A stretch of DNA of 64,000 nucleotides from NCBI RefSeq assembly GCF_036669915.1, contig NC_089319.1, positions 3,681,082 through 3,745,081 on the forward strand, in the 5' to 3' direction. The notes beneath the pieces are model-generated. The model searched no databases. It had not been told where the DNA came from and saw only the letters and a program-made list of their open reading frames with translations. The DNA comes from Pocillopora verrucosa (lineage: Eukaryota > Cnidaria > Anthozoa > Scleractinia > Pocilloporidae). Below are positions 25,144-37,602 of the stretch, piece after piece. The position numbers were made by a program, and so were the translations under genes. Position 1 is the first letter of the stretch. Each line of letters begins with the position of its first letter.

Positions 25144-25424
25144 GCCACCATTATCACGATTTAAAGAAGCGTGAGCGGAGTAAATATGCTAAGCTTCCAA
25201 ACGGACAGACCAAACGTCAATTTGGTACACGTTTGAAAGAGCATCAAAAAGCGGTTTTCTTTGGCAAAAAAGAAAATTCAGCTTTATTGGAGCACGTATA
25301 CCTAACTAACCATACAATTGGGTGGGAGAAGTCTAAAATTATCACCACTAATCGGCGTTACCATCAGCGCCTTGGTTTGGAAGCTTGGCATATAAACACC
25401 TTGATACAAGGGACTGTCGAATAG
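25144..25424 (+). mobile_element. Penelope-like element fragment (GIY-YIG end)
   Basis: An open frame ends with GQTKRQFGTRLKEHQ, SALLEHVYLTNHTIGWE, KIITTNRRYHQRLGLEAWHI and a TAG stop at 25422-25424. This matches the C-terminal GIY-YIG endonuclease module of Penelope-like retroelements. The first half of the module (the GIY and YIG strands) and the whole reverse transcriptase are missing. The hammerhead-like core just upstream lies on the opposite strand, suggesting an inverted partial copy, which is common at PLE insertions. Confidence 0.7.
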
Positions 25425-25662
25425 TACAAATATAAGAAATATTAAACTTTTACTTTTAAGACTAGAGCTTTGAGTTTGAGACGAAAAAAGATCCATTAGA
25501 TAAAATTCATGACGAACTTGGGCTTCAACGTTTACGTGAAACTAAATTTGATTTGAGAAAAATCTCAAAACTTTGGGGATTTTCCCAAATCAAATTCAAT
25601 AAATTGAAATAAGAAAAAATTTTCTTTTTTTAACATTAAAACATTACTCTTTAGAAACTTAC

Positions 25663-25718
25663 CACCTTCTTTCTCATCGTTGAGATCAGTGGTGGAAAAT
25701 ACCATAGAGATTAGGTAC
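25663..25718 (-). pseudogene. Decayed linker exon
   Basis: The acceptor region (TTTTCCTCTTAG/GTAC) resembles the acceptors of the linker exons at 46-51 kb, and the 3' end has a good donor (GGTG/GTAAGT). The exon is 56 nt, not a multiple of three, and meets TAA at its second codon in the expected phase. A second frame reads STTDLNDEKEG, like STTNPGEEA in the neighbouring exon. Confidence 0.4.
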
Positions 25719-26224
25719 CTAAGAGGAAAAGCACACAGACGCATTAGCTGTAATCACCTTATTGTGAAAAAAAAAAACACCTTTCCAAAACGTTACTGAC
25801 ATGTGCGCTTAACAACCTTCCACTTTCACACGCCTCACGGATCATCTCACAAAAAATGACTGGCAATAAAGCCTTACAAAATAAATAACCGTCTTGTGAA
25901 TGCAGAGAGTCTCTTTTGTCCAGTACATCATCCATGAAAACAGGTACATGTAATGACTATTGCTGTTTAATCCGTTAATGATATTGGCAAATCAAGACTC
26001 CCTTCAAGAAGAATAAAATGAGGAAAAAAACTGTGTAGAACACTCTGTGATGTTGTTTTCTCCAACAAATTACTGGAAAAAAATCGTTGAATACAGCTGC
26101 ACTGAAAAGCTGAATCAACACTCCTTTATGAGGGATAGCAGGACAAAAAAAAAACTACACTGGAATTCCTCAGCAAAATAACACCTGACATAAGATCTGA
26201 AAGCACTTTCAGTTTTAAGTTTAC

Positions 26225-26350
26225 CTTCTTCCCAAAGAAGTAAAATCTGATATTCTCCATATACTCTTTCTTCTTGCTGTTTCATTGATTTAAAAAGTTC
26301 TTGTTTTCTTTTAGAACCAGAGCTGGACAATGCAGCAGGGTACAGAGTAT
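26225..26350 (-). CDS. Linker exon, lysine/glutamate-rich (SGSKRKQE)
   Basis: 126 nt, acceptor CCCTAAG/AT, donor AG/GTAAAC, phase 1 to phase 1. It contains SSSGSKRKQELFKSMKQQEE, similar to STSGHKRKQE in the repeated exons of the second gene. Probably a flexible or coiled linker between the effector-like exons and a lost NACHT exon. Confidence 0.6.
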
Positions 26351-26615
26351 CTTAGGGCAAAAATGCACATAGAAAATTTAGCATTTAGTGCCCTAATTCA
26401 ATAAGGCTTTTTAAAAGTAGTATCAACAAGTTGTATCATCAAGATCATTAAAATATTAGTGAACTGCCACAGTTTATTCTTGATACCTGGTAGAAATACA
26501 ATAACTTTTCAAAGCAACTTTTCACTAAAAGTAAACAGTTTCCAAGTAAACCAAAAAAAATTTTTTTTTTGGTTTTCTTTCTCAATGATCAAGTTCTTTA
26601 AAGTTTGGTGTTCAC

Positions 26616-26774
26616 CTTTAGATTTCTCTGGCTGCACAGTCTCTATATTCTGCTCCCATCTCTCAAGCTCCTCTTGTCTTTGCCAACCTCCAATGGTGGA
26701 CCTTAGTAAGTGGGGCTGAGAGGCTACAGCTTCTTCTCCAGGATTAGTGGTGGAAAATGAAGAGGAATGAACAG
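26616..26774 (-). CDS. Linker exon (STTNPGEEA ... WQRQEELERWEQ)
   Basis: 159 nt, phase 1 to phase 1, acceptor TAGTAG/CT and donor AAAG/GTGAAC. It is charged and rich in Glu, Gln and Arg, likely helical. Its symmetrical phase fits the exon-shuffling pattern of the surrounding genes. Confidence 0.55.
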
Positions 26775-27138
26775 CTACTAAGCATTCATGCCTTGTTATA
26801 CATTTGATATTAACAACAGGGATGCTACCATGACACCTATGACATCTATGTATTTATTGTGTCTGGAGGGCTTATCTCCCACACAGGGACAGCAATCATT
26901 AGCTTCATCAAATATAAATTTTTTTTTTGTACATTGTATCAAACAAGTATCATAACACCAGGATGATTCTTCAAATGTTCATTGCATAAGTAGTTATTAC
27001 TATGACAAGTAGTTTTATCTAAACTGGAGCCTTCAGTACATGATCTCTCTCTGCAAATGTGGTGGTGTTGTATGTTGGAAAGGAAACATTTTTTGCAAAA
27101 AATAAATGAAAGGACCAGGTTACTCTCTTGTTACTAAC

Positions 27139-27651
27139 CTCTGGGTGCATCCTTTTTAAAAAGTGCTCTGCATGCATTGTACTCTCCCTCATCCACTGTT
27201 GTTTTCAGCTTCAGCTCAGTCAGGTTCAGTTCCTTCAAGATCTTCTTGGTGACAAAACAATCCTGAACCATCTTGTCCAAACGGTTGCATAGGTAATCTT
27301 CCCACAATTTATCCAAGCTCTGAGGAGAATCACACTCCACTCTTATCACCAAGCTTCCCATAGAAGCACCTGTGATGACAAACCCCATTTCTTTCAAGTA
27401 TTCTTTAAATTCATTACGCTCATCTCTTGACTGTGGTGGTGTAGTCTGAAGGTAGTTTATGGCAATTAAACACAAGGCTTTCTCTTTAAGTGCTGGGAGA
27501 TCATCTATTTCTGTATCAGATCTTCTTTTCCTACATGTGCCTGACTCTGTGGTTGCCCTCCGATGTAAAGCAGGCTCTGAAGCTGTGCTGTGCATGTCTG
27601 GATCTGAAGTTTTCAGGTTTTCCACATCAACATTGATATTTAATTTTGCAT
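27139..27651 (-). CDS. TRADD-N-like domain exon
   Basis: 513 nt between CAACAG/AT (acceptor) and AG/GTTAGT (donor), phase 1 to phase 1, open throughout. The start of the domain shows ALKEKALCLIAINYLQ and a helix. Then follows a core seen in many cnidarian immune proteins: GSLVIRVECDSPQSLDKLW, EDYLCNRLDKMVQDC, LKLKTTVDEGEYNACR. I read this as the TRADD-N-type domain described in metazoan death/NLR proteins, from remembered family features and not from a search. It follows the glycosyltransferase exon, so it would be the second module of that protein. Confidence 0.6.
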
Positions 27652-28550
27652 CTGTTGATTTGGAACAAAAAGTCTAAGTTAAAGTTGTACTTCAAAATTC
27701 ACTTGTAACACACATTCAGCACAAAGGATGGTTGATATTCAATATTGACCGAGGGTGAGGTCAAGATATCTGGACCCTCTTGGTCGATAAAAATGCAAAA
27801 AGAAGATGAGGTTAATAACCAGCCATCTTGACCAAACAAGCTTGGTCAATAAAACACTTATCATACAGAAAAAAGATTGCACTTTGAGAAGAATATCAGA
27901 ATCAAGAAGGACTGATTTATTTTTGAGTGCTAGGAAAGAAAGCTAATTGTGAAGGTACCTGATAGTTTTTCATCTGACAAATTAAAAATACTTGGTAATT
28001 TGACAGGTTTACAATTACCAATATTAAACATTCTAATTTTCATAAAAATAACAAATGGTGGAAGTTTGCTACCCCAAATTTTTTATTTGCATGGGATCAA
28101 AGCTGACAATCCCTTCTTGCCTGCTTGGGTAGTCAATCAGAACACAAGATTCACCTTATCTTGCCAACGGGTACTGCCAGCTTTACAATAAGATAAGGTT
28201 TAACTTCAAACATATCAGTTGGCTGTGAATGGACAATCATAGATGTAATTTTTCTGGGTCAACAATTTTGTTTCCCAACAAATGAAGTTCAAAAGAGTTT
28301 TAAAAGTGAAAAAAGAAAAACAGTCTCAATACAGTTAACATTTTGATTAAAATCATTAGCGACATTTGATTCCAGTAACAACCAGACTTCCTTGTACTAT
28401 CTACATGCATACACTTGTCCTCAACTTTGGCTCAAAAGAACAGATTGCAGATGCTAGATCTTAACAACTTCTTGTGCACTACATAAAATGAAAAGCACAG
28501 CATTTACATCACATGAGCAAATTAAAGTAAAACCAAACAACATACAGTAC

Positions 28551-29808
28551 CATTTGAAGTTTTGACCATGTTCTTGATCATTTCTTTAAATCTATCACAT
28601 TCTCCACTCCAAGAGTAAACCTTGCTGTAGTTCTCTCGAAGCTTCATTGCATTGGTTAGTCACTCCTCTGGACTTTGATTGGACAACTCTTGAATCCTTT
28701 GTGCCCATTGAGCTGCATCATCATCTGATTCAATAACTACAGACTGTCCACCCTCTACTTTATGCAAAGCTTCAGCTATTCCCGATTCGCCAGACATAAG
28801 AACAGGAACACCAGCAGAAATGGCCTCCAGGGCCACCAACCCAAAGCCCTCAGTACGGGAAGGCAGGGAAACCAAATCTGACTGATAGAACATCATCTTA
28901 AGTTCCTCTTGTTGGCTGCAGTAACTACGAATGGTTAGTTGGTAGCGCTTTATGCTGGTTTTTTCAAGAAACCACTGTTCCACTTTTTGGTGCTCACCTG
29001 GAGATGAACCTACAAAAGTCAGTTTGAACTTCCTACCAAGAGAACCAATGGCATTTGCAATTATATCGTAGCCTTTCAGGGAAAGATCATCAAAGGTTGC
29101 TCGGCCAAACATAAACACATTGAAGTTCTTGACTACTGTTCTGTCTACAGCCAACTGTGATTTATTTGAAAACTTTTCAAAGATCCCAGGAGTAATAAGC
29201 TCCACTTTAACACTAACAAGACTTCTACTGTACAACTGTTGCAGACGTGAGCCAACAGCTACAACTGCATCCGCTGCTTTACACAACTCAATTTCCATCT
29301 TGTGCTTCCTCTCGTTCTCTTCGATTGTATCTTCTGCAGCCGTGGAAGATTCTTTATATTTCCCAAGGTCCTCACAGTAGACGTGTACAAATTGGATCCA
29401 TTTACACTTTGTATTCTGAACAAGAGAATACGCTGGAATACCCAGCTTTCTTCCATGGCCTATCACCAGATGTGGGTTTGGGAGCTCTGAGGGTGAAAAC
29501 TTCAAGCACTCGAGGGGATCGGCTGAACCAGGAACATTTCGAGCTGTGATTAAATTAACACCATGTTGTTTAGCTTCTTCTCTGTCCCGATCATCGCTAT
29601 TAGAAACATAGCAGTGGATTTTCATGCTACCAGTCGTCGCTTGTGCCAAATTAATTGCAAATTCTCGATTGAAAGTTGATAATCCACCTTTCGAAGATTT
29701 CCATTCGTCACAGAGAAACATGACATCAATAAGCTTTTGTTCTTTCTGCTCCTCTTCGCTACTTGTCGCAGTCCCAACTTCAGAGTGCGCCATTGTGTGT
29801 TTTTTCAT
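28551..29808 (-). pseudogene. GT-B (GT4-like) glycosyltransferase exon with one in-frame TGA
   Basis: Start ATG at 29808 or, matching the paralogue better, at 29793 (MAHSE). The domain shows LIDVMFLCDEWKSSKGGLST at the N-terminus (GG loop of GT-B enzymes), VIGHGRKLGIPAY, and near the C-terminus SRTEGFGLVALEAISAGVPV with the E-x7-E motif of GT4-type enzymes, then GESGIAEAL. The frame meets TGA at 28662-28660 but stays open beyond it (MKLRENYSKVYSW) to a phase-1 donor at 28551. From 29793 the exon is 414 codons plus 1 nt. The paralogue at 51.7-56.8 kb has AGA at the aligned position. So this is either a truncated enzyme of about 382 residues or a gene knocked out by one nonsense change. Confidence 0.8.
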
Positions 29809-29829
29809 CCGCGCTGTTAATGATCAATT

Positions 29830-32800
29830 TGTTTTATTCTGCTACTACAATAGCCATGAGGAAGCACTCTTGAAGCTGACAAGGAGCTAAAATGATAGTA
29901 AATGAGCGTGAGTAACCTCGCACGTTCTCATATGATGGCGCTTTGCCCAAAAATGAGGTACCCTAGCAGCTCCCTTATGCCTCTGAACTCTTTACGGTTT
30001 AATTTTCCACAAATATAATTTAATTTCGTTTCTCATGGGATGAAAAGTTTAAAAGCGACCGATGTGGATAATTTAGATAGATGGAGCTAAGGTTCGATCG
30101 TGATCTGAGAACGAGTTGAGAGGTTCCTTAGCTGTGGGCACCTAAACGTGTGGAAGACTGGGTCGATAGAATCAAACATGGCGGCAGACTAGACGCACAA
30201 GTTAAGGATTTTTTTAAGGATTCAGGCAAATTTGAGGTTTTCTGCACACTAGAAATCATCGTCGAATGGATCTGCGAGATTCCTTTGGCATTATATTAGC
30301 GACAGCCAGAAGTAGAGGACAGAGTCTATTATTTCATTATCCATATTTACCGCCTTTCTGGACTGAAGGGAGAGAAAAAGGTGAGGTGCACAGTATAGAA
30401 TGGCCATGTTGCAGACGCATCACAGCAGGCCTGGAGGAAATCTAGCGTGTATAGAGCCATTTCAATTTTTCGTGGAAAGAGCATGTGCACTTGTCTCATT
30501 CTCCAGCTTCAGACTGGTTCACTATTGTAAGTTCTTAAAATTCTTGCACTGTGCGTGCGAAACTTAACTTCAGTGCATCAGTTGCCTTGCAGAAATCCCC
30601 AAGAATCGTTTCGCCTTGGGTAAAGTTGTCTCTTCTATTTGCTTATTATTATATGGGGGATTGAACACAGGGTTCATATGGGTCCTGGAAAACCTGGAAA
30701 GTCCTGGAATAGGCCATTTTACAGTTGTGTACTTAGTTGCCAAGCCTTTGATTTGGAGTGAGGCTGAAGGTGACCTTGTTGTGATAGAGACCAGTATCTA
30801 GTTAGCATGATAACAAATTAATTTGCATTTCAAAAGCAGCAAGGTTTGTATCATAACAAGGTCACCCTCAGCCTCACTCCTGTTCAAAGGCTTGGCAACC
30901 AAGCACACAACTGTAAAATGGACTATTCTGCTTTGACATTTTCCAAGTCTGGAAAGTCCTGGAAAAAGACTACAGGTCCCAGAAAATCCTGGAAATCTGC
31001 TTAACTCAAGTTTTCAGTTTGTACATTTCAGAATGTACATTAAAAGAAATGATTGTAAGACTCTAGGGAGAATTGATTTTGAAATTGTGGGAGTGAGAGG
31101 GTGTAAGGTGAAATTTGGAGTCCTGGAAAATCCATCTGAGTCTTAAAAAAGTCCTGAAAAAGTGTGTAAAATTTCTTTCTTAAAAAGGGTATGAACCCTG
31201 TGAACACCATGCAGAAGGGTGGATAAGATTTAAATATCATGCTCTTAACTTTTTGTTTCCTTCATAATGGTAAATTTTCAAAGTCCTTTTAATTTTAAGC
31301 CTATGAAATTGGCATGGCTATGCAAATCCCCAATAAGTAGCATATGTTAAATTATCATTACCACATCTGACTGTGCTAAGATGGTTCTAAGGTTTGGTAA
31401 ACTGCCAAAAAACTGCATAGGAATTTTATATCTATTGAAATTCTATCATCATATGCATTACCTACATTTCAGAAATTTTTCTGGAATCAAAGATGGTTAT
31501 CTCATTGGGTGAGTTCAATATGATTTAAAATAATTTGAGATCATTGAGATAAAACTGATTTTAGTTACCATTACAAGTACAGAAAGGGATACAGGTGTAA
31601 TGGTCTAATTTTGCACCCTTCGGTATTTTTCTTATGGCTAATTTAGAGGACATTTACCAGTTGAATAAATTTTCTGAAGTTTGCAAGTCAACTGTTTCAC
31701 AGTATTGTGGATAACCTAGTCATTGTCATTGTCACATTTACCCCCATTGTCCACTGAGCTTAACATGAAAAGATGATAACCTCCCTATGTATTAAATGAA
31801 GAATTGAAATCCTGTCTTCTAATTACTCAAAGGCTCTTAACTCCCAACCAACATTTACATGATTAATGGCTAGTCCCTTTTATACAAAGTGTTCATGTTA
31901 GTTGTCGTGGTTATGAAATCATTTTTCGTTTCCCAAGGAATCATTCTTGTACTTACTGCACTGGCCATGGTGTAATGTGTAATGTAAAGAAGCTGAACTT
32001 CATCTGATTTTGGAGTATAAATCAAAATTAATGGCAATAAAAGTCTACTTTATAACATGCTCCTGTGTGTCACTAGTTTCTTGCTCGAATTATCCTTGAT
32101 GGAACGTGACAAGAGGTCAATGTATATAATGTACACTGACAAGATGACCAAAAAGAAACTTAAACCTCTCATTTTACTTTTATAATCTGCATATATGTTT
32201 CAGTTTTACTTTCTCCAAGGTAAAATGAGCTGCAAACTCATGAGTGCATGGATATAGGAGTGCCAAAACTAAATGAACTTTGAGATAGCTGTGTAGAATT
32301 TCTCTAAGTGTGACACAAACTAAGTTGTTACATCTCGGTACAACATGTTATTCCTTGAAGTTAGGAAAAAGTGATTCTTATAGTATTCTTTTTGACAAAA
32401 TGAAGGTTCCAAATGCAATATCCTATCAAGTCCACCTCTCCTCCCTTATTCATGGACAAGTACAAAGTCACAACAATCGGCACATATTACCGTTGGTGAA
32501 CTTAAATTGCTCACATCTAACCTTGCAAATTTACACTGCAGCTGTTTCCCCTCTCCCTCGCCCACCTTGATTAAGGGTCTCCCTGTAATAAATATCCTCT
32601 GCTATATCCTGAATTGAAAATGATGTTCCTTGGACACCAATTGGAGGATTTACTGTTAATGGAAAAACCAGGCCAAAAAAGGGGATTCGACTTGTAATAG
32701 TTGACTCTATTAAATTTCACTTTGAATTTTGACCCTTCTTCTGTTATCAATAGATACATGTAGACTGAATTATTGTGCATGTTTTAAATGATCTATGAAA

Positions 32801-32890
32801 GGAAGCAATTATAGGAAAATGTCAAGTATCCAATTCTAGATGATCTTCACAGTAAAAAGTGTGTGATTTATTTCTTATTTTCTGCCTTCC
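29830..32890. other. Intergenic region with a foldback element
   Basis: No convincing gene. A terminal-inverted-repeat element occupies 30666-31202. The rest is AT-rich, and short ORFs lack recognisable motifs. Early exons of the BTAF1 copy that should precede 32.9 kb are not seen here. Confidence 0.5.
30666..31202. mobile_element. Foldback element with 13-bp TIRs
   Basis: Ends are perfect inverted repeats: CACAGGGTTCATA (30666-30678) and TATGAACCCTGTG (31190-31202). Inside, about 80 bp at 30716-30796 is inversely repeated at 30842-30921, giving a strong central hairpin. The motif TCCTGGAAA recurs several times. There is no transposase, so it is non-autonomous. No convincing target duplication was found. 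Confidence 0.65.
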
Positions 32891-35800
32891 ATTAATTTGT
32901 GGTTCTGCATTATAAGGAATGCAAGTGTCCAAAGGAAAATATTGTACAGTTAAACAAAGTTCTATCTGAACAAATTGTGTATGATAAGATAGCTATGCTC
33001 AACACAAGACTGCAGACAGATCAACAGATAAGAAACAAAGATCTTCCTGAAAGATATTATACTGTACACCGACAAAAGAATTCAAGGGACTGGTGTTGTT
33101 CTTTTCATTGCAATTTAATGTAGGTAATAATTATTCTAAAGAGGGTAAATAGTTCTGTACAAAATGCACAAATTTCAGTGTAATTTCAGAGTGTGGAGCA
33201 CAACTGACTCATTTGGATGGGGACATGATCAGACACTTGTATATGTATGTATTTCTTTAATGTTTACTTTCCTCAGGGCTTGTTAAATGCATAACAAGAG
33301 AAAGGAATTAATGCCTCAGCTGGTATCCAGCCATAGTAAGGAATGGTTGACTTAGATTTATACATCTTATGAGCACATATGCACTGTAGCCTTGACTGGG
33401 ACAATGTATAAGGAGCTATAATGGTACAATTTGCCCATGGTAAGGTACTACATATAATTTGTCAGCAGCTGTTGAAAGTTACTTCGTAGTTTTCATACTG
33501 TTGGCAATGCTGTTAAGCTTTTGCCTCAGATATCTTCATGGAAGTTTCTGAAAAAATATCATCACAGGCTCTTGAAGATTGTGCCTTTTGAAACTATTTT
33601 TACATTTTCTACTCATGCTCCCAAAGTGTATTTTGCACAAAGTTACATTATACAATTTTATGGGGCTTGAGAGAGACCTGTTGTGGTTGTTGGGGTAAAC
33701 TGATTTCTCCATGGACTTGCCAAATTTTTTCTACTCATTTTTTAATGCTTAGAAGCCACTGACATTTTAATCCTGTTCTCAAGGATTAGCCAGGTTTCAG
33801 AATTTTCCATGCCTTGTTTTTTTAAAGCAATGGCTTTTCTTTTCACATAGCATTACACAATTTATATTTAGGGTGCAGAGATGAAGAGAAGGCATTTAAT
33901 GGCAACCATAGGACAAATACAATCAGCATACCAAAAGCTACATATTAGGTATGTTTTGTTTGCACCTGCTATCAATGGTAGCTGATTTGTTCAGCTTCAC
34001 TTTTGATATGAGGATAATGGTAGGATCATCTACACAAGTTTAATTGTGTAATTCTGCTCCTCTCCTTTGTTGGCATTGGGAAAACTTGTTTATGAAAACA
34101 GAGTCATTTTTACTTCCAAGTAGATTGTTTTGTGAAAGAGCAAGTTTGGCAGGCTTTGAAATTGATAAAAATTGTTTCCATGCATTGAATTTAGTATTTA
34201 AAATAAAGTGAATTTTTAATGCACCAAAATTTAGGAAAAATTGTTTGTAAGTTTTCCCCTTTCATGCATAAAGAGTTTATTCCCGGATTAGGTGTTTCAC
34301 AAAATAAAGAAATTGGTGTTTTTTTAATTTTTTTTACAGAGTTCAGGCAAGTGTTGCAAGCACACTGATCTTTTTGAATAAACTTCCCCTTAAATCGAAC
34401 CCTATAATAAGGCCCATCATGGACTCTATCAAGAAAGAAGAGCAAACCATTATGCAGGTCTGTGTGTACTTTCCCTTTATATGTTTACTTCATATCTCGA
34501 GTAAAAGTTAATGCTATAAGTCATGGATCTCCCTGACGATTGTACACTCTGAAACTTAAATATGTACATGATAAAGCAAACTCAATGCATCGTGCAATAT
34601 GATATTCAATGTAATTACTCAACCCACTATGGAAATAAGTTGTTTTCACTTGCAGGTGTACTCTCTTTTTTTGCCTTTCTTATGCCTGTCTTGATTTAAC
34701 AATTTAAACTATTAGGAAAAGTGATGCCTGTAGGAGCCCGCGGCTATGATTATTGTCCAATTCTTATTTGAAGTCTATTAGAAGTTGTTCCCCTTTTTAT
34801 CGGCCACGGAAAGTGAAACAGGTTGCACAGGAACTTACCGATCAAACTACACCCATAGAGGCTCAAGATTCTACCATTGAACACAATTTTTTTCTCGTCT
34901 TTTCTCTTCGCAGACTACGTAACAAGGTCAAAAACCACAGTTTAGTCGTAGCATCGTACAATAGTGAATTCTTCTGGTAAGGAGAGTTACTGAAGGGTAC
35001 CGGTAATTGAAAATACACATTGTTAAGGCACAGCAGTTATTTCAAAGAAATGTCTCGTTTGTTTCGTCCGAACAGATCAGTGCTCTGGAAGTACTGTGTC
35101 CTTGACGAGGGCCATATTATAAAGAAAGGAAAAACAAAGGTAGGTTACGTTTTGGTGTTTCCTGTAGAAAGCAAACGTTGAGGAGACCGATGATAATTCC
35201 CTGACAGAAAAAAAAACCGGTGGAGACGAAGATATTGTATATTTGGTATTTTCCATGTGTTATCTCTCTCACAGGATTTAAACAGGTTCTCCTTTTTATT
35301 ACTGAAGTTTCATTGATGCTTGTTGCTTGAGAATAAATTTCGAATCGTCCGAAATGGAACAGTAGCTATGTAGTCCAGTATTCAAATTAAAGGCGGACGG
35401 TAAGAAGCTCCTACGAGTATCGGCCCCTTTAAGTAGTTAGGACGGAATCGTAAACAGGCTCTTTGTAATGCATCGTCATTGATGTCGACACGACATAGTG
35501 GGCGGCTTAAGCTCCACTTTTTTCAATTTGATTTTTTTTCTTTCCTTCTAGCTTGCTAAAGTCATTAAGCAGCTACGAGCCAGTCATCGACTTATACTCT
35601 CGGGAACACAAATCCAGGTACGAATGGAGGGGCTTTTATTAAGCAAATGAAGCTATGCGATTTAAATATGGGAAGATGACGAGTCACTGTTCCCACAGCT
35701 ATTCCACATGTAGATCTTAAAATCTTCTTCATCTACCTATGAAGAGGAGGATTAATATTTTCCTCTGCCTTGTATAATGTGAGGAAATGTCAACAGGAGC

Positions 35801-37556
35801 TTCTGTCGAACAGCAAAACGTTGTTCATGTTTCTGAAGTATTCTACGTCACAAGATTAAATATTCAGACAATTGAGACTTGCTCGTTCCAATGTGTCGTT
35901 CATTTTTGCTTCATTCTCACCATACTCCTTTGTTATGAGTTATCTTTCCGTACGGTAGCGTAATTTTGTAGTTTTTTTGTATTACTTTACCTTTTTTAGT
36001 CTTGCAAAGATTTGATACGGCGCTTTACGTTCATAACATGCTCATGTTTTATTTTCAGAGTAATGTCCTTGAGCTGTGGTCATTGTTTGATTTCTTAATG
36101 CCTGGTTTTCTCGGAAGTGAAAAGCAGTTTCAGTCTAGGTTTGGTAAACCCATTCTACAGTGTAGAGACGCAAAATCTTCCTCTAAGGAACAAGAAGCTG
36201 GTGAGTGTCCATGGATTGATTACTAAGTAGCTAACACACAACCTGCGTAGCTTTTGGTCCTTGATGAAAAATAAAGCAGTCTAGACCGTGAGTAAAATGA
36301 ACGTCAGAGCTCCAATTCTCTTTCCGTCACTCAAGAGTTCCACAAAGCCGCTAGATACACGTGTTAGTCACCTCAGCACTCTGACATCTGGCTTAGCGTT
36401 TGTTGAACAAATAAGACAATAGATGTTGTGCTTCACTAGTTAAAAAGAAAGAAACCGGCCTCTGCAAGACGCTCACACTTTTCAGCTATCATAGGATTAA
36501 TACTTCGTGTATTTGACTGAAATGTTAGATGGTTTTACCCTGAATTTCCCGCCAGTCTCACCCTTTTCATTCCAAAGACCACGCCCTAAAGAAAGTGAGT
36601 TGTCCCTCCTCGATGATGATTTTGTTGAAAAAGTAGAAAATGAAGATCCTCTAGCAGAAGACTGTTTGCCTCTCAGTAAGATTTCATAGCATTGTGGGTC
36701 ATACATGAGGTGATACCGTGGTCTGTATTTACATATGTGTCCCATTCTTAGGGGCCTTGGCCATGAAGGCCCTTCATCGTCAGGTTTTACCATTCCTATT
36801 GAGGCGCCTGAAAGAAGATGAGCTGCAAGATCTTCCACCTAAGATCATTCAAGATTACTACTGTGAACTAAGTCCGCTACAGGTCAGTCTGTTGCTATGG
36901 CCAACAATCAATGTGCGCCACTGGGTCGATGTATAATAGTTTTCGACCATATTTGATATTTCTGGACAGGAGATGAATATTCAAGCAGTTGTGCGAAAAT
37001 TTCAAGGATTTTTGTATTTAGTGGTATTTTTTATCATTTTTTATTGTTTATTTCGACTTATTTTGAATTATTCCACGAGCGCGCGTTGGATATGAAATGA
37101 CGGGCCTCGTTGGCGATAATCATCTCATATCCAACAAGGGCGAGTAGATTGACCCTTTTATCAAATATGCCCCAAACTATAAATAAATCTTCCTAACTTT
37201 ATTTTGTAAGAAAAACGGAATGTTACAATGCATAAAAACACTTCCGATTTCACTCGTCTTCATGCGCGCGCGTGATGACTCATAACTCATGATGGCTAAG
37301 CCAATGAAAACTCTTGAAATGCATCATCCAATGATCCAGTTTTTAATAACAACTTGTAGTCAGCTTTCCAATTTCCCCAAGGTGGATAGAACAGTCAACA
37401 CCTCTTTCGCGTCTTCCTTTGTTCTCAAACCTATGAAAGACATTCTCATTGTCCGCTCGTTTCTAAACCCAATTGTCAAGTGAAAACATACTATACAATT
37501 AGATATTTTATAAATTGAGTCTTCAAGTCGGACTTTTTTTTTCTGTCAGACTCCAG

Positions 37557-37561
37557 AAGTT

Positions 37562-37563
<2 letters not shown>
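37557..37563. repeat. LINE target-site duplication, left copy (AAGTTTA)
   Basis: AAGTTTA follows CTGTCAGACTCCAG, a good splice acceptor. The same 7 bp recurs at 41407-41413 after the LINE and runs into the last BTAF1 exon (KFKLNIANTVI). Without the LINE the acceptor would abut AAG TTT directly. Confidence 0.8.

Positions 37564-37602
<39 letters not shown>

Noticed and set aside
30090-30115. GGTTCGATC resembling a tRNA T-loop
   Set aside because: No matching acceptor, D-arm or anticodon arm around it.
34753-34830. Possible extra BTAF1 exon (SPFYRPRKVKQ)
   Set aside because: Position fits the segment before LVVASY, but similarity is weak and the splice phases do not match.
37289-37483. 64-codon plus-strand ORF upstream of the LINE
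   Set aside because: No resemblance to the missing BTAF1 helicase segments and no domain motif.
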